13,653 nucleotides of DNA from QQUD01 sp039029915 (lineage in GTDB: Bacteria; Chloroflexota; Anaerolineae; Promineifilales; Promineifilaceae). Each line of letters starts with the position of its first letter. Within the stretch, counting starts at the first letter, position 1. Below are positions 6,593-12,924 of this stretch, one piece after another. The stretch is taken from the NCBI GenBank assembly GCA_039029915.1, contig JBCCFD010000192.1:1-13653 (forward strand). The letters are read 5' to 3'. A program made the translations under genes and the position numbers. The notes under the pieces were generated by a model. It saw only the letters and a program-made list of their open reading frames with translations. It was not told the DNA's origin and made no database searches.

Positions 6593-8674
6593 TCATCTTT
6601 TTCCAAACGATTCCACTAACCGATCAATCTGCCTAAACTGCCACGTCCAGCGGGCATTGTATAAAAATTGGCGTAAATCAAAGCGATTATCGTCTGGCGA
6701 ATACGCTTCGGCGTGATATGAAGGCGTCAGCACCGTCATTTTGTGTCGATTGATGGCGTAATAGTAGAAAAATCGCTTCACCTTGACCGCTACTTCCTCC
6801 GCTGACAGATGATCCCACTCAAAAACCAGCTTTTCAAACATAGCTAGCGGGCCACAGCGGTCAATTTTGCGTAAACGGCCGAATCTACTCAGTTCCTCAT
6901 AGGTCATCCCCATGTCGGCCTCATCATTTTGCACATAATCGGCCGTGATTGGCTCCAATTCAGCCGTTGGTGGCGCGTCCACTATCTCATTGAGCGCGGA
7001 ATACCCCTTGTTTTCAGCCGCCCACGCCAAAAAACGACGCAAATCTATCTTGCTAATCCCCCCAATCGGATTGATATCAGCACTGCTGCAATCATATTTG
7101 GTCATGTAGCCGCGCAGCGCTTCATCCACATTTGACGTCCCAAGAACCAACAAAGCCCCCTGTTTCCCCCTCACCCACGGTAAAAGCTGCGCTAAAAAGT
7201 AAGAAAGCACCATCCGCAGCCGTGCTTGGATGTTCTGTAAGGCCAAATTTTCAGCCTTAGAGCCACCATTTGTCTTAAATTGGGGCGTATTGCCAGTTAT
7301 TTTGCTAAATAGCTTAACGAGGCTATTGACCGTTGTGTCAATATTGACATCCAGATGATAAGCCCCAATCTGCTCGGCCAGCAGTTTTGCCCGTCTGCGG
7401 GTTGCTTTTGAGCTATTCTTGGTACCTATGTAGCAGGTGTGCAGAATTCGGCTGGCAAACTCCTGTGGATCAGTGGGCACATAGTCTGGATCGCCCACGA
7501 TACGGCGGGCATCTTCGATAACGGTTTTGTTGTCATAAAATGTTTCTCGGGAAACAATTTGGCACATAATGCCTACAATGGTGGCCACCGAAGCGCTGTC
7601 CGCCCCACCGGAGAGCGGCAGGAAAAACCCATTGGTGCCGGAGCGGCGCAGGTAGTCCCAGAGCCAGCAGGCCGGCCCGTAAGCTATCTCCTCCTCTGGA
7701 GAGTGGGCTTTTATGTCAACCTCTTTCGTTGGCGGAGCGTTGAAATGGCTGTGTGTCAGCTCAAAATCTACCGGAATCCGCGGCACAGCTGGACTTTCAC
7801 TTCCCTGCACCATCCGACTGCCAATCGCCCCTCGATAAGAGCGCACCTCCTCTAAATCAACGGTAGCGGTTACCACTTCCACATCTTTTGGTGAGAACTG
7901 AGAGCCTTGGGCGAGAATACGGCCGTTCATCGCAATCAGAGCGCAGCCGTCAAAATAAAGGCGACCACCATCCCCACCCTGCTGATTGGCATATAAATAC
8001 ACCCCCCCACCCTTTGCAGAGGCGTTTCGTATCAGTTCTAACCGCTTGTTTAATTTGCGCAGTTCATGATGAGACCCTGAGCCGTTAGAGATGATTTCAA
8101 CACCATCTAGCCCTAAATAGACATCAGGACTGTTGGGAGCAAACAGCTCTTCGCAAATTTCAGCCGCCAAAACCGTATCAATCGTGGCTAAAGCCCCTTC
8201 GCCAAACGGTACGTCACTCTGACCGGTAATTTCTCGTATTAGACGCGGCAAAGCGTGATTTTCGAGCGTACGCGGCTGTTGCCAGGCTGCAAACCAGCGT
8301 GCCTCACGATAGTTGCCATCGCCAGCTAAGATCATCTTAGGGCGAATTTGAAGAATTTTTCGGTTTAAAACAAGCACGCGGCAGTTATAGCGCACGTTTT
8401 TGTGCATGATTGGCATGCCGATATCGCAAATAATATCGTTGGTTAAGTCACCTCTGAGCAATTCAGCCAGCACTTCCCAGGAGTGTCGCAGCGTATCACC
8501 CTCCAAAAACGCGTCCTGACAGCCGTAGCCAGGTATTTCGAGTTCTGGGCCTAGCCGATATCTTGCGCCTTTCTGCTTGGCAATTTTGATGGACTCAACG
8601 ATGCGGGCTAAGTTGCCATCAAAATCAAGGGCCCATTGATTTAAATTACAGGTTGCTAAAGTTACAAGTTGCAT
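6593..8674 (-). CDS. nadE: Glutamine-dependent NAD(+) synthetase, eukaryotic-type
   Basis: This 693-aa enzyme converts nicotinic acid adenine dinucleotide, ATP and glutamine to NAD+ in the cytoplasm, the last step of NAD biosynthesis. The N-terminal nitrilase-type glutaminase domain (about 1-300) has the expected triad: Glu44 in GPELEIPGYGC, Lys113 in RPKMILAGDG and Cys174 in EICEELF. The synthetase domain (about 330-690) has the pyrophosphate loop LPLSGGADSASVA with SGGADS at 355-360. Length and sequence (TLATCNLNQWALDFDGNL and ARYRLGPELEI near the N-terminus) are close to eukaryotic NADSYN1 rather than to the short ammonia-dependent bacterial enzyme. Start ATG 8674 gives that conserved N-terminus; only a weak GTGAG lies upstream. 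It is a single gene with its own promoter, tail to tail with the antirepressor/DinD-like gene. Confidence 0.96.
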   Translation of the reverse strand: MQLVTLATCNLNQWALDFDGNLARIVESIKIAKQKGARYRLGPELEIPGYGCQDAFLEGDTLRHSWEVLAELLRGDLTNDIICDIGMPIMHKNVRYNCRVLVLNRKILQIRPKMILAGDGNYREARWFAAWQQPRTLENHALPRLIREITGQSDVPFGEGALATIDTVLAAEICEELFAPNSPDVYLGLDGVEIISNGSGSHHELRKLNKRLELIRNASAKGGGVYLYANQQGGDGGRLYFDGCALIAMNGRILAQGSQFSPKDVEVVTATVDLEEVRSYRGAIGSRMVQGSESPAVPRIPVDFELTHSHFNAPPTKEVDIKAHSPEEEIAYGPACWLWDYLRRSGTNGFFLPLSGGADSASVATIVGIMCQIVSRETFYDNKTVIEDARRIVGDPDYVPTDPQEFASRILHTCYIGTKNSSKATRRRAKLLAEQIGAYHLDVNIDTTVNSLVKLFSKITGNTPQFKTNGGSKAENLALQNIQARLRMVLSYFLAQLLPWVRGKQGALLVLGTSNVDEALRGYMTKYDCSSADINPIGGISKIDLRRFLAWAAENKGYSALNEIVDAPPTAELEPITADYVQNDEADMGMTYEELSRFGRLRKIDRCGPLAMFEKLVFEWDHLSAEEVAVKVKRFFYYYAINRHKMTVLTPSYHAEAYSPDDNRFDLRQFLYNARWTWQFRQIDRLVESFGKR

Positions 8675-8714
8675 GGTTTACTCACTGATCGATCTATTTA
8701 GTGTATTTCTTACA

Positions 8715-8744
8715 ATAATAGCATGGGTGGGATGGGAAGATCAA
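8715..8744 (-). promoter_or_regulatory. Promoter of nadE
   Basis: Read on the minus strand, TTGATC (8744-8739) and TATTAT (8720-8715) are 18 nt apart, and the -10 carries an extended TGC. The start point would fall near 8708, leaving a leader of about 34 nt. The TGC-TATWAT form matches the promoter of the antirepressor/DinD-like gene. Confidence 0.5.
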
Positions 8745-8911
8745 GCAGATGGGTAATTTGTAATTTAAGCAATTTAGTCGATAGCTAGAAATTTGAAGTT
8801 GGCAATGTTTTGAGAAAATGATGTTATCAATACGGCCGTTTCCCCCTACCCTGCTTGGAAAGCAATCGATTTTTTGCAAATTTACACTGGTAGAACGTCA
8901 AAGAAACCCAA

Positions 8912-8931
8912 ATGTTGCCCGTGGGCAACAT
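8912..8931 (+). promoter_or_regulatory. Candidate parS-like palindrome, site 1
   Basis: ATGTTGCCCGTGGGCAACAT has perfect 9-bp arms around a central GT. It lies about 420 bp before parA. Its layout (TGTT...AACA around a GC-rich centre) recalls the canonical chromosomal parS TGTTTCACGTGAAACA, but the core differs. I saw no copy elsewhere in the window except site 2. Confidence 0.5.
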
Positions 8932-8946
8932 CCAAACAACAAACCA

Positions 8947-9200
8947 ACACCCCGCAGCCCAGGTGCCTGAGCCTGTCGAAGGCTTCCTCCCTTTGCCATA
9001 CCTGAAACCCCACCACAAGCCACCACGCCCTGGCTTCAACAAACTCAGCCGCCGCTTGTTGATAGCCATCAGACTTATACACCCCGCAGCCCAGATGCCT
9101 GAGCCTGCCGAAGGCTCCACCCCATTGCCACACTTGAACCTTCACTACAAGCCATCACGCTTTGGCTTCAACAGCCTCAGCCGACGCTTTTTGATAGCTA
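8947..9200. repeat. Two imperfect 132-bp tandem repeats
   Basis: Units begin at 8947 and 9079 with CACCCCGCAGCCCAG and stay in register without gaps for about 122 bp, with about 20 mismatches (84% identity). Each unit holds GCCTGAGCCTGYCGAAGGC and, about 55 nt on, an inverted relative, GGCTTCAACARMCTCAGCC. Such sequences are a widespread dispersed repeat in many bacterial genomes and give spurious translations with PEPVEG and FNKLS. Both strands stay open through the block (plus 8912-9256, minus 8827-9145), but I treat those frames as non-coding. Confidence 0.75.
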
Positions 9201-9212
9201 TATATCAATCTC

Positions 9213-9234
9213 GATGTTGCCCACGGGCAACATC
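9213..9234 (-). promoter_or_regulatory. Candidate parS-like palindrome, site 2 (inverted)
   Basis: ATGTTGCCCACGGGCAACAT is the exact reverse complement of site 1, including the central dinucleotide. Here the arms extend by one more base on each side (G...C). It lies about 100 bp before parA, with 302 bp between the centres of the two sites. Together the sites bracket the 132-bp tandem repeats. Confidence 0.5.
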
Positions 9235-9244
9235 AAGCAATTTC

Positions 9245-9317
9245 TTGCACACATAAAAACAAATCAGTAGGATATGAGCAGTGTCCATGAAACTCATTTT
9301 GCCACAATCGCTGGCAA
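9245..9317 (+). promoter_or_regulatory. Candidate parAB promoter and leader dyad
   Basis: TTGCAC (9245-9250) and TAGGAT (9268-9273) are spaced 17 nt and would start transcription near 9280. The leader contains TTGCCA (9299-9304) inverted as TGGCAA (9312-9317). These are degenerate halves of the parS-like palindrome placed just before the ribosome-binding site, a plausible autoregulatory operator. Confidence 0.35.
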
Positions 9318-9332
9318 CCCGTGGAGGTAACA

Positions 9333-10148
9333 TTGAGCGCAAGAATCATTGCTGTAACCAATCAAAAAGGGGGCGTCGGCAAGACAACGACCGTCATTAA
9401 CCTAGCCGCGCTGTGGGCTAGATTTGCCGGAAACGGCCGTATCCTTGTCGTTGACATGGATCCCCAATCGTCCCTAAGTGAGCTGTTCTTAGGAAGCGAA
9501 TTCACCATCAATCGGCATAATCCTGAAATGCCCACCATCAAAGATGTGCTTCAAGGACTGCCCATTCAAAAAGCGATCTACGAGGTTGAGCTTGAAGCCG
9601 TAGGTCAGTACAACGCCTCAACCCTACACGTTATTCCTAGTCGGGATGAGCTACGGGAAATCGAGATGGTCCTGCCGTCCACAACCAACGGTATGTTCAT
9701 ACTGGCCGATCAGCTCTACAACATCAGAGATGCATACGACACCATTATCTTGGACTGCCCCGCCTCACTAGGGACCTTTACCCAAACCGCGCTCTTTGCC
9801 GCAACGGAAGTGGTGATTCCCGTTAGCCCCGGCAAGTTTGAACTAAGGGGTTTGGTTAATCTTCGCGAAGAGATCGAGAAGGCTCAAAGCCCAAGGGTCA
9901 ATCCTAACCTCAGAATTACGGGCGTCATTCCGCTACGCACTGACCGCACCAACTTAGCCAAACAAACACGGGATTCATTGGCCCAATATTTTCCAAATCT
10001 TATTTTGCCCTCGGTGCCCAATCGGGTAGCGGTGGCTGAAGCACACGCGGCGGCGATGGACATCTTTGAATACAGCCCGTCGGATGATGCCGCTGGGGCA
10101 TACGAAGCCGTCCTGGCTGAGCTAATTAGAAGGGGGCAACATGGCTAA
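9333..10148 (+). CDS. parA: ParA family partition ATPase
   Basis: This 271-aa Walker-type ATPase would move or position DNA with ParB. It starts MSARIIAVTNQKGGVGKTT, with the deviant Walker A motif KGGVGKTT at 12-19 including the signature Lys12. VVDMDPQ at 39-45 supplies the switch I region aspartates, and IILDCPASLG is the Walker B segment. I choose TTG 9333, because GGAGG at 9323-9327 sits 5 nt upstream and this gives the usual ParA N-terminus. A GTG at 9321 would place that ribosome-binding site inside the gene. There is no N-terminal helix-turn-helix, so this is the short type (chromosomal or type Ib), not the long F/P1 type. The last 8 bases overlap parB. The candidate parS-like palindromes lie just upstream. 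Confidence 0.92.
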   Translation: MSARIIAVTNQKGGVGKTTTVINLAALWARFAGNGRILVVDMDPQSSLSELFLGSEFTINRHNPEMPTIKDVLQGLPIQKAIYEVELEAVGQYNASTLHVIPSRDELREIEMVLPSTTNGMFILADQLYNIRDAYDTIILDCPASLGTFTQTALFAATEVVIPVSPGKFELRGLVNLREEIEKAQSPRVNPNLRITGVIPLRTDRTNLAKQTRDSLAQYFPNLILPSVPNRVAVAEAHAAAMDIFEYSPSDDAAGAYEAVLAELIRRGQHG

Positions 10149-11175
10149 GAAAAAGATTGCGCTAGCTGGATTAGACACGCTTCTAAAAGAAAGTGTTCAA
10201 ACGAATCAATCCGTTCAATCGTTTGAGTCAAAGACTGGACAAGCAATGGAGCGCGGCAGCTACCCATTAGAGCAAATTCTGCCTGACCCCGACCAGCCCC
10301 GTGATGTGTTGACGCTTGAGCTTTATGATGCATTATTTCAAGGAGACTCAGCCCAAGCGGTATTAGGCCAATGGCTGACGCTAGGTCAAAGAGAGCCACT
10401 TATCCAAAGCAAAATCGATAAGGTGATTTACCTTGCCAACACCATTCAAATTCACGGGCTGATTAACCCCATCACCATCTCACGCAACAGCAATGTGAAA
10501 TTAGACGCCCGCTATTTGATTGTGACGGGAGAGCGGCGTTTCTGGGCTCATCAATATCTACAGTACACGCAAGCGAAGATTGACGACCAGTCCGTACAGT
10601 TCATTCTGGCGCGCATTGCTGAGCCTAAGCAAAAAACGGCCGTTCAGCTCATCGAGAATTTGGCTCGTGAACGACTTAATGTGTTTGAAACGGCTCGGGC
10701 AATTGGTTCCCTCAAAGAAGAGATGGGCGAAGGTACTCAGTGGGGTGATGTTGAAGAGATTCTCCAAATTTCACGTTCCTACCGGACACGAATTCTGCGG
10801 GTGCTCAAGCTGGGCGATCGCGCCGTTGAGGTTATTCAACAGCATGATTTAACGGAGCGCTCAATACGGCCGTTAATCGACGCCTACGCCAAAAATCTAC
10901 CTGCCCAAAATGAAGCATTCAATCTTCTTGACCAAAATCTACGTCAGTTTGAAGAGCCACAGATCAAGCAGATTATTGCTCAAGTCAATAAAAATAACAC
11001 CTCGTTGCCAAGCAAAAATAAAGCATCTACGCCAAATTCATTCAAAAAAGTGCACCAGTTTAATCGCTTTTTGAAAAAGGGTGGGGGAGAATTAAAAACA
11101 CATTCCTTGACAGATGCGGATCGAAAGGCACTCCAAGAAATATCGGACGTGATACAAGCATTATTAAATCGCTAG
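10141..11175 (+). CDS. parB: ParB/Spo0J-like partition protein with an N-domain insertion
   Basis: This 344-aa protein should bind a parS centromere and, if like its relatives, CTP. ILPDPDQPR at 46-54 is the usual opening of the ParB N-domain. It is normally followed almost at once by the helix LANTIQIHGLINPI, but here that begins at 98, leaving an extra segment of about 35 residues (55-90). The phosphate-binding GERR motif is at 130-133 and IENLARERLN at 171-180. The helix-turn-helix region covers about 181-250 and is divergent. Residues 285-305 are a Lys/Ser/Asn-rich linker to a short C-terminal domain. AAGGGGG precedes the ATG, and the 8-nt overlap with parA implies a single transcript. 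The divergent DNA-binding part agrees with the non-canonical palindromes upstream of parA, but that link is inferred. Confidence 0.87.
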   Translation: MAKKKIALAGLDTLLKESVQTNQSVQSFESKTGQAMERGSYPLEQILPDPDQPRDVLTLELYDALFQGDSAQAVLGQWLTLGQREPLIQSKIDKVIYLANTIQIHGLINPITISRNSNVKLDARYLIVTGERRFWAHQYLQYTQAKIDDQSVQFILARIAEPKQKTAVQLIENLARERLNVFETARAIGSLKEEMGEGTQWGDVEEILQISRSYRTRILRVLKLGDRAVEVIQQHDLTERSIRPLIDAYAKNLPAQNEAFNLLDQNLRQFEEPQIKQIIAQVNKNNTSLPSKNKASTPNSFKKVHQFNRFLKKGGGELKTHSLTDADRKALQEISDVIQALLNR

Positions 11176-11176
11176 C

Positions 11177-11204
11177 TTGACATTATGTCTATTTCGCATA
11201 GTAT
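11177..11204 (+). promoter_or_regulatory. Consensus-like promoter for the membrane protein / NAT genes
   Basis: A perfect -35 TTGACA (11177-11182) and TAGTAT (11199-11204) are separated by 16 nt, in the 35-bp gap after parB. The -10 ends 6 nt before ATG 11211, so the transcript would start at the start codon and be leaderless. No Shine-Dalgarno sequence is present. The two downstream genes could thus be expressed apart from parAB. Confidence 0.55.
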
Positions 11205-11210
11205 TGAAAA

Positions 11211-11948
11211 ATGACTGTCTTTCAACCGCCTAAGCTATTTGAGCAGCTTTGGGAACCCATCTTTCTAATTCTCTTATTAGTGGCGCTTGTCGGGTTAGGC
11301 AGTAGTTTATATCTACTCGCGCCGCAAAAAAGGGGACCATACCGACCAGCTGTAGCGTGGAACATCGCTGGCATTGTTATACTTGGCTACTTTTTGATTA
11401 GCTGGCTCACCGGTGTTCTCAAAACGATTCTTTCACAACCGCTTATTCGAGAAGGACAGCTCGCGGACCCACAGTGGGTGGCATTCACCTCTGGCTGCTT
11501 TCTCGTTGTTGTGGTGGGATATTGGGTGATTTGGCCAAAAGGCACCCTTACTCACGGGCGGAAGCTGTCATTAACAGCCATTTTTACCTTTGGCATCCTT
11601 TGGGGGCTAGGGGAAGGGCAGTTTTTAATGAGTATTTTGGCAATTGTTGAGCGATTTAACTTGTCACTACTCTGGACGGGCTTTATTGCTTATTTCCTAA
11701 TCGCCGCCTTCAAGGGTGCTTGGCAAAGTCTCTTCTGGGATATTTACGTTTCGCCTGAGCATAATATCGAGGAGTGGAATGGTCCAAAGGTGCTTTTTGT
11801 CCACACGCCCAACATGATTTTCTCGCTTACCTACGTTTTGCTCTATGAAAACGTAGCCATTTTTGTCCTTCTACAGATTATTGCGCTTGTTGGATCAACA
11901 TATTTCATGCATTTCCCACCTTTTTGGAGTCAACCTCAAGAATCATGA
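11211..11948 (+). CDS. Multi-pass membrane protein of unknown function
   Basis: I do not recognise this 245-aa protein. It has about six hydrophobic segments, near 15-36, 48-71, 90-107, 119-146, 150-168 and 199-232. Two stretches look constrained: WGLGEGQF at 131-138 inside the fourth segment, and FKGAWQSLFWDIYVSPEHN at 167-185, which contains several aromatic and charged residues at a membrane boundary. It has no signal peptide with a cleavage site and no known transporter motif. Its stop overlaps the next start as ATGA, so translation is probably coupled to the arylamine N-acetyltransferase. Its promoter lies in the short gap after parB. Confidence 0.8.
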   Translation: MTVFQPPKLFEQLWEPIFLILLLVALVGLGSSLYLLAPQKRGPYRPAVAWNIAGIVILGYFLISWLTGVLKTILSQPLIREGQLADPQWVAFTSGCFLVVVVGYWVIWPKGTLTHGRKLSLTAIFTFGILWGLGEGQFLMSILAIVERFNLSLLWTGFIAYFLIAAFKGAWQSLFWDIYVSPEHNIEEWNGPKVLFVHTPNMIFSLTYVLLYENVAIFVLLQIIALVGSTYFMHFPPFWSQPQES

Positions 11949-12730
11949 CCCTAGATATTGATAAATACCTCAGTCGGATCAACTATAAGGGCAGTCGACA
12001 GCCCACACATTTAACCCTGACAGCGCTTCAAACCGCTCATTTGCTGGCTGTGCCCTTTGAAAACCTCGACATTCACATGAAACGGCCGATTTTGCTTAAT
12101 CGGGATAAGATTTACAAAAAGATTGTGGATAACCAGCGGGGCGGCTTCTGCTACGAGCTAAACGGTGTTTTTGCGCTGCTGCTCGAGGCGCTAGGCTTCG
12201 ATGTCACCTTACTAACCGCCCGCGTGGTCAACAGCGAAGGCCAACTGGGGCATGAGTTTGACCATTTGACGCTGATGATCAGACTAGATGGTCAAAGATG
12301 GCTGATTGACGTCGGCTTTGGCTACTCCTTTGACGCCCCACTTGATATTGATTCGGTTTTCGAACAAAACCATGGCAAAAATGCGTACCAATGGGAAAAA
12401 GAGGGGCCGCATATCATGCTTCGCATCAATGAAAATGGGCAAGGATGGCAAAACCGATATCGCTTCTCCCTAGAACCCCAAACATATGAAGCATTTGCCC
12501 CAGGTTGCCATTATCATCAAACCTCACCCAAATCGAGCTTCACCCAAGGTCGAGTCTGCACGCTGGCTAAACCCAACGGCCGTATCACCCTTACCGACAA
12601 AAAATGGATTGTGACGACAAATGGGGAGAAGGTCGAAACGGTCGTAAACAGCGAAAATCAGTTCCAAAACCTGCTCAAACAGCATTTTGGGATCACCTAC
12701 ATTGACCCAGAAAAAGCCGATCTATTTTAG
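11945..12730 (+). CDS. nat: Arylamine N-acetyltransferase
   Basis: This 261-aa cytoplasmic enzyme transfers acetyl from acetyl-CoA to arylamines, hydrazines or related amines through a thiol intermediate. With start ATG 11945 the catalytic triad falls at Cys69 (RGGFCYELNG), His107 (HEFDHLTLMI) and Asp122 (LIDVGFG), the same numbers as in classical bacterial NATs. This strongly supports that start over a TTG seven codons upstream. VPFENLDIH near 36-44 is the usual N-terminal family motif. Length is slightly under the common 270-280 residues. The start codon overlaps the stop of the membrane-protein gene as ATGA. GGAG lies 15 nt upstream, rather far, so coupled re-initiation is likely. NATs are sometimes biosynthetic (amide synthases), but no biosynthetic cluster is visible here. 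Confidence 0.94.
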   Translation: MTLDIDKYLSRINYKGSRQPTHLTLTALQTAHLLAVPFENLDIHMKRPILLNRDKIYKKIVDNQRGGFCYELNGVFALLLEALGFDVTLLTARVVNSEGQLGHEFDHLTLMIRLDGQRWLIDVGFGYSFDAPLDIDSVFEQNHGKNAYQWEKEGPHIMLRINENGQGWQNRYRFSLEPQTYEAFAPGCHYHQTSPKSSFTQGRVCTLAKPNGRITLTDKKWIVTTNGEKVETVVNSENQFQNLLKQHFGITYIDPEKADLF

Positions 12731-12763
12731 CATGCGTTAAATTAGATTTGCGTTTAGCAACTT

Positions 12764-12785
12764 GGTACTCGAGTACCGTATATTT
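12764..12785. terminator. Possible terminator between convergent genes
   Basis: A perfect 14-bp palindrome, GGTACTCGAGTACC (12764-12777), is followed by GTATATTTTT. As RNA it gives a 5-bp stem with a TCGA loop before a T-rich run. It lies 34 nt after the nat stop and could also serve as a weak stop for the gene converging from the right. Confidence 0.4.
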
Positions 12786-12885
12786 TTAATATTCGTTATT
12801 GGGAAATAGTTAGCAAAGTAAGTCAGGGTGCTTGAAAATAAACCAATAAACCAATGCACAATTAGACCCTCTAGTTACAAGCCAA

Positions 12886-12917
12886 ATCGTCAATCTAAAA
12901 TCGTCAATCGTCAATCT
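12886..12917. repeat. Short heptamer-type repeat
   Basis: ATCGTCAATC occurs three times (12886, 12900, 12907), the last two overlapping with a 7-bp period. A similar 7-bp doubling, GTAATTT, occurs upstream of nadE near 8754. Probably slippage-derived intergenic repeats; no function is visible. Confidence 0.5.
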
Positions 12918-12924
12918 CAATTTC

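Noticed and set aside
8947..9200. CRISPR array
   Set aside because: There are only two long units, diverged along their whole length, with no short exact repeats alternating with unique spacers and no cas genes.
8912..9256. Open frames on both strands through the 132-bp tandem repeat
   Set aside because: They are a by-product of the repeat: the translation contains the PEPVEG/FNKLS pattern typical of dispersed-repeat artefacts, with no ribosome-binding site and no domain.
10814..10821. GCGATCGC (HIP1) site as a cyanobacterial signature
   Set aside because: It occurs only once, within chance expectation, and the iterated octamer here is ACGGCCGT.
9333..11175. Plasmid origin near parAB
   Set aside because: No replication initiator, iterons or DnaA-box cluster is visible in the window, so a plasmid cannot be claimed from parAB alone.
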